NCBI GenBank assembly: GCA_019915015.1
Contig: JAHBBC010000016.1
Location: 620,001 to 684,000, forward strand
Length of the DNA: 64,000 nt
DNA from: Auriscalpium vulgare
Taxonomy: Eukaryota > Basidiomycota > Agaricomycetes > Russulales > Auriscalpiaceae
Direction: 5' to 3'
Below are positions 45,073-55,042 of the stretch, piece by piece. Position numbers and translations under genes: made by a program. The number at the start of each line of letters is the position of its first letter. The stretch's first letter is position 1. The notes below the pieces were generated by a model, which saw only the letters and a program-made list of their open reading frames with translations, did no database searches and had not been told where the DNA came from.

Positions 45073-48000
45073 TCAGCTCTCAGCTCGGCGATGGGCAGTA
45101 CCTCCGATAGCACCGGAATCGCCCTCTGGGTTCCGTGGTAATGTACAGGTCTCCTTGATCATGTCCGCCGCTTTTTCGGCCACAGCAATCGTTGGGGCAG
45201 CCTGCAACAAAAAGAGGGAAAGATTAGCTCCATCATCGCCCATTCATCACCACGGCTACGAAGGACAAAACGATATCTTGACGTGTCATTCACGTCGCCA
45301 GAGCGCCCTGCACTGATGCAAGAGCATGGACCCGCGCTCCGGATCTCGGCAGCTTATAGGCCCCGGGTATGCCAGTCTCCCCAGTCCCCAGCCTCCAAGA
45401 GACATGCGGGTCTAAAGCAATCCAGTCCTGGCAAACCCAAGCGGGCTAAAATAAGCGCACTCGAGGTCGAACCGCTGCGAACTCATCACGGGTGATGCGT
45501 AAACGGTTCAAAGAACAGCTGGTCGCACGACCCAGCCGAACCACACAAAGCGAGGGCACAGAATTGAAGAAACGCACCGTGTGTCCGGAGACAATGCGCG
45601 GGAATACGCTCGCGTCGACAACGCGCAGCCCGCGCACGCCGTACACGCGCAAGTCGGCGTCCACGACACCTCCGTCAGCCTGCGGCGCCATGCGCGCAGT
45701 GCATGTCGGGTGGAACAGGGTCTGCAAGTGCTTGCGGATGTACGCGCGAATTTCCTCGCGGGATGCGCCCGTGAGGCGGTGGCCGAGGCGTGGGTCCTTG
45801 TTGGTGTGGTCAATTATGTTTGCGAGCGGCGGGGCGTGCGCGACGCGCGAGAGGACGTCCATGCCACGCTCGAGCACAGCAATATCGTTTTCCATGGACA
45901 GGTAGCTAGGAAGCGTGCAATCAGCGGACGGAACGTTGATTGAGAAGGCATGGAGGGACGTATGGGCGCGTATGGGCGGCGGCCGCCCGCGCGCACTTCC
46001 CTTGAGCCCTGGTGATTCGGCGACTTACTTCGGATCGATGACAGGTGGATCAAATGGATCCGCTGACTTGAGCGTTATACTCCCAAGGCTCGTCGGCCTG
46101 TGCAGAATTAGGTCAAGATGCGAACATATGTTTAGAATGAGCCGCGTGGCTCACCTCAACAACGTCATGTGCAGGCCGAGGGAGTTGTACGGGGGTAAGC
46201 TGCCTTTCCCCTGCTCCAAGAAGCCCATAGGCGACACAAAGAATTCCAGGTCGGGAGCATCAGGGGCAGAGGCCACCTCTTTCGGCTCTGGTGTGAGACC
46301 CTCCATGCCAGGTGGAAACAGTTTCTCGTCCTTCGAGCGGAAGAAAGCCGCCGCCTCTGCGACCTACACCGCCATCGAGTAGCATGTTCAGTCGTAGTAC
46401 GTCAACAATCTGTGGGGGACTGACGTTTGTGGTCAGCGGGCCCTTGCCTGTAACTAGGTACTGCAACACAGCGCCGAATAGCCTAAACCACTCCCAGATG
46501 CCATACGGCCAAATGAGGAAGTTGTACGAATTTTTCTCCTTCTCTGCGAAGGCAGTGTCAACAACGGGATGGTCCATGAGGTGCGCACCAACGCCGGGAG
46601 AGTCTAGGACAACGGGGACATTGTGCTCGGTAAGCTGAGCGGCGGGTCCGATGCCCGAGAGCAGCAGGATCTGGTGAACAGTATCAGCGGAGGGCTGCAT
46701 GAGTAGAACTGGATCATAGTACGTACATGCGGTGAATGGACCGCTCCCGCTCTGCAGATACGGCTGTCAGCGGGTTCATTCGACCGCAGCAGCGGTCACA
46801 TACGACATAATGACCTCTCGCTTCGCCTTCGCCCGGAAGAGCGCCCGGACATCCCTGTTCCTAGAGTCAGAGAACTCTACACCGTTGGCGCGCGGCTCCC
46901 CTCCGTCGGACGTGTCGAAGAGTACACGGGTTACCTGAGCGTTGACGCCGATGATGAGGTTCGGGCGCGCGAGAACGTCTGGCGTGAGGTACGCAGACTC
47001 GGTGGTGACACGCCTACCCTTCTCGTTAATGTATGTCACTGCCGGTTGTCAGATCTGGGCGGCCGTAAGGTAATATGTCGGACCTACTCAACTATATAGG
47101 AAGCAAGGAAGTAGTCAGATTGCAGCATGATATATACAAATGGCCGCTAACCTTGGCCACACCATTCGTTCCGTGGGCAGTATTCAGGTCAGAGGTACGC
47201 GGAATACCAACATTGGCGCATGCCTCGATGAAGCTCTCTGAGATCACGGAGTGGTTCCCATGGAAGCCGACTGCAACCACATGAGATTTTGTTGAGACAC
47301 CGCACATGTACATCGTGACGTACCGTTGACTGGGCCCAGAGCCCCGCGCAGCGATGCGTCAACGCCCGGGTGCAACTTGGATGGCGTGAAATTTTCGAAT
47401 TTGAGGAAATACCTGCATGCATGGGTCAAAAGGGTAGAAGGGTATGCAGAACGCGATGGTGCCACACTTCTTGAGATTCTTATATGCCCAACTCTGGGCA
47501 CCGACGCCGCCGAGGCGCGCCCATTCGTCATAATCGGAGGGGGAACCATAGTGGAAACTGGAAACAAAGCGTCCCAGTCAGTACGGGTGCGATGATACAA
47601 GTATGGCACAACAAAGTCCTACGCAAGCGAGACGTATGGCAGTAACAGTGTAGGTGCGCGAGAGGTGAATGATATATTCGCCGCACTGTACCGTCACGGG
47701 CACGCCGAAGGTTCGAGCGCTGAGTGCTGTGGGAGACGACAACCAGAGCGTCCGCGGGGGTCACGGGATCGACTTACATCTGAGCGTTGACGGCGGAGCC
47801 TGAGGAGAAACGGCTCCATTTCAGTATGAAGGCAGCTGGGCGATGAACCGGATCAAATACTAGATGTAGCTTACATCCTCCAAGCATCTTTCCTGCTCGC
47901 AGTGAGAGGACAGCCAAACATGACACAGTAAGCAATCGCTGATGCGAGCAGCGACCGGGCGGTAGCAACACGCACCGCGCGGCCAGTACACTTTCTTGTC

Positions 48001-48569
48001 ATCTGTAAGGTGTACTTGAGGGGTCGTGAACAGATTGTATATCTTGTCTCCGCCGAAGAGCATATGATACGCGGAAGGAATTTGGGACTGGACAACCTTG
48101 AGAGAACTGTCCTGGCGGTTATGATGAGAGTGCAGTATGGCAGGCAGCGGAGACATACCTATCGCCTGCCTCGAGGAGGAGGACGCGCAGCGATGGATCT
48201 TCTGTGAGCCTAGAGGCTAGCACACATCCTGCAGTTCCTACATGCAAAACAAAGTCAGTATGTATGCGTAGGTATGCGTGTACAAATTAGCCGGCCGCGG
48301 GCCGGCCCCCACAGAAAGAGAGTCCGCCGAGACTGCAGCCTCGCACGACGCAGGTTCCGTCGTTGCGAGAGACAGATAGCCGACCGGTTGAAAGTTCGAA
48401 ACTTACCTCCCCCCACGATCACCACATCATACTCGTCGAATGCTCCGTCCGCTGTCGTCTTCCCATTCTCCTTGACGGCCGTGCCAACCTTCGTCAAGTC
48501 CTTCACAATCATTTTCTCCGAGGGAGAGAGGGAGGATAGAGCTGCAGAGATGGTCGTTCCAACTTCCAA
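45073..48569 (-). CDS. GMC oxidoreductase (alcohol/aryl-alcohol oxidase-like)
   Basis: A gene of a dozen or more exons running from about 48569 to the stop at 45073. The start at 48569 gives MEVGTTISAALSSLSPSEKM, with no clear signal peptide. The FAD-binding start follows as FDEYDVVIVGGG. GKMLGGCSAVNAQM matches the GMC signature 1 (GG-S-x-N). FLKFENFTPSKLHPGVDASL and LLSGIGPAAQLTEHNVPVVL (signature 2) come next, then FHPTCTARMAPQADGGVVDA, DADLRVYGVRGLRVVDASVF and the end SGHTAAPTIAVAEKAADMIK. The last intron is unusually long (about 376 nt, 45202-45577). Family members oxidise alcohols or sugars with FAD. Without a signal peptide it is probably intracellular, unlike secreted aryl-alcohol oxidases. 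The substrate is unknown. It is divergent from the epimerase gene. Confidence 0.85.
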
Positions 48570-48996
48570 CTACGCAAGCTGATGGTGGGACCGCATATGA
48601 CCGCCCAGTGCCCGCCCAGGCAGGTGACCATCTGCCTCGCCAATCAGCAGGAATCCAGGATGTTTCGCACGGAGTGTGACTCTGAGCCAGTGAGCCTCGT
48701 TGATCTATTGCCAAAGCTAGCTTGTTCGATGGTCAGACTCGGAATCTTCTATGTACACGGAAACTCGACCTCCCACACAGCTCTTGGACGAGCTATTGAT
48801 CCTGATTAGTTCTGACTCTGCACTGTCCTCATCAGCACAATGACCGCATTGACGAGGGATTTCCTGTACCAGTTTCGGAGCAGGCGAGTGACTTGATTTC
48901 TTGCTCGCGACCGAGCTATCGATCTTAAGCGCCCTGAATTTGCCCTTGTTCCGACGCCGTAAGGCCGTTTGTTGAACGTCTACCCCCGCAGAACTC
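48570..48996. promoter_or_regulatory. Divergent promoter of the GMC and SDR genes
   Basis: About 430 bp between two metabolic genes transcribed away from each other, so shared control is possible. No specific site is convincing; a minus-strand 95-codon frame here is an artefact of the GMC 5' end. Confidence 0.45.
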
Positions 48997-50034
48997 ATGA
49001 AGATAGCGGTCACAGGCAGCAACGGCCGCGTTGGAACTTGCGTCACACGGCGCGCGCTCAAGGATGGCCATACAATTCACGGGATCGATCGCAACCCAGC
49101 GTCCAACGAAGGGGAAGAGGGAGTCACCTTCGTGCAGTGCGATCTGCGCGATTACGAGGCAACGGTGAATGCGCTGAAAGGGTGCGAGGGTGTTGTACAC
49201 TTGGCGGCGCACCCAACGCCTGGAGATTATTTGGCGACAACACATAATGAGTGAGTGCATCTGAGTGTGTATGGTCGTGTGTCAATCTCAGGCTCTGTTT
49301 TATTGCCTTGCAGTAATGTAGTAATGTCGTGGAATATCCTATGCGCCGCTGCTGAGGTGAGTTTTACAGCGCATCATCATGATTCATGTGCTCAAAGACG
49401 CATCTAATCCATGTCGCGTTGAAGCTCGGAATTACGCGTATCGTCCAAGCCTCTTCTGTCAACGTCATCCCTCTGGCCTGGACCGACATGCATCACTTCG
49501 AGTACTTCCCCATTGACGAAGATCATCCATGTTTACCCGATGAGCCTTATGGGCTGTCCAAGCTGTACGTCTTCTCATGCTGAAACGTACCGTTCTCCAT
49601 CCAGGTACTGAAGGAACGTATCTAACGCGGCCAATAGCATGGCCGAGATGCAAGCGGATACCATCGCACGACGCCATCCTGGCACACGCATCGGGAGCCT
49701 GCGCTTTAGCTGGTGCCTTCCGGAGCGCACTCGCGCAGCGCAGCGTGAGGAGGAGAAGGGCGCGAAGGACTTATGGGCGTGGACGCATGAGGATGCGCTC
49801 GCGCGCGCCGTGCTCCTCGCGCTCGGAGACTCGGCACGATGGAACGGCCACGAGCGTTTCTTCATCGTCGCGCCGCAGATCGCACAGCTTGATGGCGACG
49901 CGAAGGTGTTGCATCAGAAGTATTGGCCAACTGTGAAAGTGCGGGATGACTGGACGTTGAGTGGGCGGAAGGGGTTTTTCGATTGTGCGAAAGCGGAGAG
50001 AATATTGGGTTGGGTGCATGGTGACGATGATTAG
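48997..50034 (+). CDS. NAD-dependent epimerase/dehydratase (extended SDR)
   Basis: About five exons give about 310 residues. The start at 48997 gives MKIAVTGSNGRVGTCVTRRA, a Rossmann loop of the G-x-x-G-x-x-G type at the very N-terminus as expected for the family. FVQCDLRDYEATVNALKGCE and GVVHLAAHPTPGDY follow. Then come NVVMSWNILCAAAE, LGITRIVQASSVNVIPLAW (the catalytic Ser region) and YGLSK, the Tyr-x-x-x-Lys catalytic pair. The C-terminal half has RIGSLRFSWCLPE, HERFFIVAPQIAQL and AERILGWVHGDDD. Members of this subgroup act on nucleotide sugars or small carbonyl compounds with NAD(P); the substrate cannot be deduced. Exon borders near 49256, 49356-49419 and 49563-49637 were chosen to keep the frame. 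Confidence 0.85.
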
Positions 50035-50610
50035 TATGTCACCCTATCGCTTCTTATTCAAGTAATTCAACTCCCCTATATCGCACACAGACTTTGGCTC
50101 GAACGACAATATCATACCACCACGCCAACGTATGCCACACAAATACAAGGACGTTAGAAATATCAGGACACTTCAGCCTGACTCTGCTCAAGCACGAGTA
50201 TCAGGCCCAATGCCACCACTCTGTCGCGCCACCGTAAGACATCTGTCCTCGTCGAGGAGCTCACCGAGCATCACGCCCAATGCCAGTGCCACTCTGTCGC
50301 GCCACTGTGTAACATCTGTCCTCGTCGACGAGTTCCCCGAGCCCCCGCCGAGCCCCTGCATGAAACACTCCCTCATTTCCCCCAGCTCAGTTTAATCTTG
50401 GCTGTACCGGAAGTATGCATGCGTCAGACTATTCTGGCCGTAAGACTGCGTCGAAACACTCACCAAGATCTTCAGTAGCGGACTTGCCAGTCAATCCCTT
50501 TGCACTTCATCGTCTGCAGGCCACGCTGGCATTCGCAAGTATCCTTTGCCCGGTTTTTAGGTCCCTCGGAGACTACCTTGCCCACGATGTTGTAGCCTAT
50601 ATCAAGGACG
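50035..50610. other. Intergenic gap with imperfect tandem repeat
   Basis: 3' flanks of the convergent SDR and unknown genes. It holds the two-copy repeat described separately. The unspliced minus-strand frame 50472-50666 overlaps the end of the next gene and was not accepted. Confidence 0.5.
50205..50345. repeat. Imperfect tandem direct repeat, two copies of about 70 bp
   Basis: Copy 1 starts at 50205 and copy 2 at 50275. Both begin GCCCAATGCC, share CACTCTGTCGCGCCAC and ACATCTGTCCTCGTCGA, and end near a CCGAGC. They differ by small insertions and substitutions, so the duplication is not recent. Confidence 0.85.
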
Positions 50611-51700
50611 TCAAGAGTCAGGTCTGGAGATAATGGAGTGCAGCGGACCAGGACGGCCTCCATCATATGTTGGCACGATGAGATAGCTCGGAGTGGCGGA
50701 ACCGAATGTAGGCTCTGGGAACTGGCCGGTGTCGTGATAGTGCTTAATATGCATCTCCTGCGAGCACAGACAAAAGGAAGGATGAGGACTTGGGAAGTCC
50801 GGACCCAGTCGGAGTACGCACCTCGACAGAGAGGTGCTTATACTTCGATAACATCGTGACATTGTGGAACACCAGCCACTGCGACAGAGAGCTGTACCAC
50901 AGGGACATCGTTCCGTTGGATTCGTCTCCATTGTCCACATCTGGGCGGGAATTGAACATACTGAGGTCAAGAGCGCGTCATCACACTCACTAGCCTGAGG
51001 ATTTGGTATATTCGAGGCCGGTCTGTCTATGGGTTGCGAGAAGGTTGGCTCTGGATCTAATTCATACTATTAAGGTCATCCGCACGACAAAGGCGAAGAC
51101 AGCACCTACCGCTAACAAACGGCCAAAGTGGCGGGAAGCGGGAAGCGGGGTTATCCGCGTGATTCGGAGGCATAAGTATCGTTTGCGTGCGTAAACTTGA
51201 AGACGGGCGGACGACCTGCCACCAATAATGGATGAAGAGGGTGTAGATGAGGGAGAGGATATGAAGCGCTTTCTTTCGAAGGGATACGATGAGTGGCGTG
51301 CTATACTGAATTTGAATAGGAAGGCCTCGTGGAGGCATGCTTACTGGCGCCATCCTTTGTCCTTGTTATGAGCCCTCCGTCAGCACACTTCGTATGGTAA
51401 TGAGATAGAGAAGCAACCAGATACCATGAGGGCAGAGTTGCGGGGGTTATCACGAAGGCATTGTGTGATTTGGACACGCGCAAGCCAGAGGTCGCCGAGT
51501 GCTGTTGAGCATCTGCGTCAATTTCTTACAGTTCCACAGGGACAAAACATCCACCATACCTCATGAAAAATTGCCTCTGCCAGTGAACACGCAGAATACA
51601 GCACTGTGCTTTGCTTGAAACGCGGTATACTTACTGAGATGCTGCAGCTCAGGAGTGGTCCTAAGAATTAAAGTAAGACCTACTATATGGACACGCTCAC
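50611..51700 (-). CDS. Unrecognised multi-exon membrane protein
   Basis: I do not recognise the family. The 3' half is well supported: an exon ending at 51110 (containing ALHILSLIYTLFIHYWWQVV, a likely membrane helix, then PPNHADNPASRFPPLWPFVS), 51056-50991 (PEPTFSQPIDRPASNIPNPQ), 50940-50822 (NGTMSLWYSSLSQWLVFHNV, then TMLSKYKHLSVE), and 50757-50611 (EMHIKHYHDTGQFPEPTFGS, ending PLHSIISRPDS and stop). All four join in frame with GT...AG introns. The 5' half is less sure: RVHIVGLTLILRTTPELQHL, a tiny exon with AIFHE, and a stretch near 51430-51500 reading GDLWLARVQITQCLRDNPRN are candidates. No start was fixed. It is convergent to the SDR gene and divergent from the KEN-box gene. Confidence 0.5.
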
Positions 51701-51842
51701 GTGATGCAGTTGTGACCGAAGGGCCCAGGATGCCATTGTTTGTGACCCGGCCCTTGCATCCTCCCCTCGCCAACGCCGTCGCTTTTTCCTGCTGCTTTTT
51801 GCCTCCTAGCTTCACTTCTCATTACTTCTGCACTCTAGGATT

Positions 51843-53652
51843 ATGAATCGACCGAGAGAGAGCGTTTTAAACCTCTTCGACCCGCTGGCGAGCGCGAACA
51901 GCGCACCAACCACTCCACCTCGCCACACAGCATCTTCGCCCACACTCAGCTCTGACAAGGAGAATGCAGCACCCTCAGACACGGAGGCCAGCCCCATTAC
52001 CCTCACTAAATTCTTCAACCGGACGTACACACGCTACAAGGCTCTGCCACCTAAACTGCCCAAGGGCGGACTCATCGACTTCGGCGACATCACGATCACA
52101 GACGAGATGGACCTCGACGAGCTGGAGGAGGTGTCGCAGGCCAAGGAAGACGTGACAGTGGTGCTTTCTCATGGCATGAACACGGCTGCAACCCCACAGC
52201 GCCGCCCGCTCGCAGACATCGCGTTGGGTGACGGCGATGGCGACGAGACGCCAAAACCAGCCAAGACGGTCCCGCCTGTCTCCGACGCCGCTGTATTCAA
52301 GCTCTCAAGACCCAGCGCTGCCCCCGCATCGTCTCCCCTTGCCGCCGTCATCAACGCCATCAACGGTGTCACGTCATCCCCGCCACACATATCCGTTATC
52401 CCGCCAGAGCCATCGTCTCCTTCTCCCACTCGCCCAGCACTTCGTCCTAGACCATCTGATGGCTCGCTTTCAACCTCCACCTCATCGCTGGATCCGCGCC
52501 GCACGTCGACAGACCTTCACACTTCGTTTCAGATGCACTTCCCCGACGCGTCATTTGACTTGCTCAACGACAAGATCTCCTTCTTCGGAAACGACTCGCT
52601 GTCGGATGTGGACATGGTTATGGATGTGGAGGAGACTGCGATGATGGCGCTTGCGCGGAAGATTGAGGCGGGTACAGTTAAAGCCGAAGAAAGCGATGGA
52701 GGGAATATGGCCAGCAGCGAGAGCGAAGGAGAGATGGACGTCGGTGAAGCGCTTGCTGGGCGGCTGAGGGACATCCATCTGGGCACAGATAGTGAAAGCG
52801 AGGATGAAAATGCCAAGGAAAACTACTTCACCCCGATCCCATCCCGCCGCCCAACGTCGTCGATTGTGTCCAGTACGTTCACAGTGAGACCTCCAGTTGC
52901 CGTGGCTAATTTCTCGTTTAGCCCCGACAGCCCCTGCACCCGTGCGCCAGTTTGTGCGTAGACGCTCCAATGCCTCACCATCACGAGCCCACAAGCAGAC
53001 ATCTCTTTCAAACGCCCAGCAAGCAGGTTTACGGACTCCGCCACCATTGGTAGCTAAAGCTGCACCCGTCAAGGCACTCCAAGTCGTGAAGAAAGGAACC
53101 TACGCCCCATCTCGTCCGCGCGCAGGCTCCTCGAGCTGCGCACCAGTCGTGCTCTCATCCGCACCGGCGACGGCGACAGTGTTTGCGGTGCCGCGGGTCC
53201 CGATGTTGACCGCCATGTCGCGCCCTTGCGCCCCGGTCGTCGGCGTGCAACGACCTCCTGCTGGTGCCGCCGTCCCCGTGCGAGTGAAGGCACCACCCTC
53301 TACGACTACTGGCCTTCGTGGACCCCGTACCACCTCCGTGCCCAGCCGAGCTGTTGGGAGTCACGCGTCAACCTCCGGTCCGCTTCGTCCGCCCGTTGCT
53401 ACGGCTGCATCCGCCGTCATGGGCCCGACGTCCAGGCTACATCGTTCAACGTCGGTCGCTGCTCCGGCGGGAAAAACTCTGGGGTCTGGATCGGCATCCA
53501 AACCGCTCGGACTGCGGCCGCCATCGCGTACTGTGGCAGGATCGGCAAGACCGACGGCCGCGTCGAAGTTGCCATCCGCAGGAAGCCTAGGTCCGGCGCG
53601 CTCGGCGGTGAATGACGGCGCTGCTGGGAGGTTCGGGTTCAGGAGGACTTGA
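51843..53652 (+). CDS. Disordered Ser/Pro-rich protein with two KEN boxes
   Basis: Two exons (51843 to about 52872 and about 52922-53652) join at IVS-TPTAPAPVRQF, giving about 585 residues. No folded domain is recognised. An acidic N-terminal half carries a conserved-looking block (LTKFFNRTYTRYKALPPKLP then KGGLIDFGDITITDE). The C-terminal half is basic and rich in Pro, Ser, Ala, Arg, ending in GRFGFRRT. Two KEN tripeptides occur (SDKENAAP at residue 39; ENAKENYFTP at residue 325), and RRPLADIAL near residue 120 resembles the first half of a destruction box next to a TP site. Such motifs mark substrates of the anaphase-promoting complex, so a cell-cycle role is a reasonable guess, no more. 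A short upstream gap separates it from the divergent unknown gene. Confidence 0.75.
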
Positions 53653-54498
53653 GTGTTGCTGCGGCATCACTGTCAGTGAATGCTCTCAATGCACCGTCAC
53701 CGCAAAGCTCCATATGCCCGTCCGCCTTGGACGGGATCTACAGTCCCCGATCCATGTCTACAACCATTGCTCCGGATGCCGTTTGCACATCACGCTTATA
53801 TATTTCATCTCACAGCTTCCGTTCACTGTTGCATACCGCCATGTTGACAATCACATCTTCTGTGTCTCGTATGTTCTATAGACAGCCTCGTTTTTGACGT
53901 TGTGTAGCACACAGACCGACCCATCGATGGTCCCCGCGTAGGCGACCGCTCGTCACCTCACCGCCCGTCGCGGCTCCTTGCGGCTCCCACAATCGTAGCC
54001 GGCGACCCTGGGCGTTTCTTCCGCTGCCGTAGGCTGCCGTTCGCGTCGCTGCGGAAACCAGGCATGTTCACGACAGCAGCAATACTGCTTACTGCTAGAA
54101 TCAGAGCGACTATCTTCTGATGCTCTTAGGTCAAGCTACGGAGAATATGTACATAGTACATACAGTGCCAGGCGAGCGAGTGCAGGCGAGCCTGAGAGCG
54201 AGACGGGCGTGTTGCGGGCCACGAGGCAATCACAGATCCGCATCGGCGCGCCGATGTACAAAATTTGCGATCAACAATGACATCCTCCGACGGCCACCGC
54301 TCTCCTCCGCGCCACAAGCTGGAACAGTGACTAAGTGCTTTCGTAGCTGGCTCCTTCTACGAGGCACGGTCCTTCGAAGACGCCGTACTCACTGCGCTGG
54401 CAGCTTGGGTCGACATAGCTCCTCATAAGACTTGCGAGGACCTAGTGCTAGTAGAGGCGACGTCGCCTCATATTCCATGGCCGTAAAATAGCTCGCTT
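53653..54498. other. Intergenic gap
   Basis: Contains the 3' flank of the KEN-box gene. Small open frames only; none supportable. No repeat or RNA seen. Confidence 0.45.
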
Positions 54499-54900
54499 AT
54501 GGTAGATCAAATACCCGCAGCTCCCTCCCTCTCGCGTGCGTTGCTAAGTGGAGCACCTCTGGAGCGCCTCTGATTTGCCGCGTGGTTCAACAGCGCCCTG
54601 ACCGGGACCACTACTGACTTGCACATGCAGCGGAAACGACAGGACAACCGCTGGGTCTCCAAATCTCCGCGGACAGCCAACGCTACCGTGATTTCATTCT
54701 CAGTAAAGCGCTGGAAGAATCGCTTACAATTGCCGCGATAGACAGACTTCATGACGGCTTCGCTTCTTCAAATGAGCTATTCCACATTCTGCGATCTGGA
54801 GCCGAGACGGCGGGGGCCCTGATCGAAACGGATTCCTGGCTTCTGAGCGCGGGCCGCTGTCATGGACCTTCGTCTCGATGTTTTACCTGTTCACGGCTCG
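54499..54900 (+). CDS. Possible small spliced gene of unknown function
   Basis: An ATG at 54499 opens MVDQIPAAPSLSRALL. An intron (54548-54630, 83 nt) with a near-perfect branch site (TACTGACT, about 15 nt before the CAG) then joins in frame to TETTGQPLGLQISADSQRYR, DFILSKALEESLTIAAIDRL and HDGFASSNELFHILRSGAET, AGALIETDSWLLSAGR. The composition is that of a folded helical protein, unlike the neighbouring GC shadows. The 3' end is not fixed: the frame stays open to 55137, across the promoter and start of the terpene synthase, so the real gene must end or splice earlier, or this is the truncated 5' part of a decayed gene. I do not recognise the family. The end given is approximate. Confidence 0.35.
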
Positions 54901-54960
54901 CGCTCGACCTCGGCAAGAATTTAATAACTTGCAGCACGCTATCAAATTTTCGCCCCCTCC

Positions 54961-54968
54961 TTTATATC
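54961..54968 (+). promoter_or_regulatory. TATA-like element of the terpene synthase
   Basis: TTTATATC about 80 bp before the ATG at 55043, followed by a pyrimidine-rich stretch (55000-55040), a typical core-promoter arrangement in fungi. Confidence 0.5.
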
Positions 54969-55042
54969 CCGGTACTTGACAACGGCTGCCCTTACCCCAC
55001 CTCCGTTCCCTCCCCGTCCTACCCGCGGCGCTCTCTCCTCTC

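Noticed and set aside
45492..45943. Plus-strand frames of 120-155 codons opposite the GMC oxidoreductase
   Set aside because: The minus strand here encodes the conserved FHPTCTARM and VRGLRVVDASVFPRIV blocks.
51230..51373. Plus-strand 47-codon frame (MDEEGVDEGEDMKRFLSKGY...)
   Set aside because: It looks protein-like, but it is antisense to an exon of the unknown membrane protein that splices well, and no flanking exon could be joined to it.
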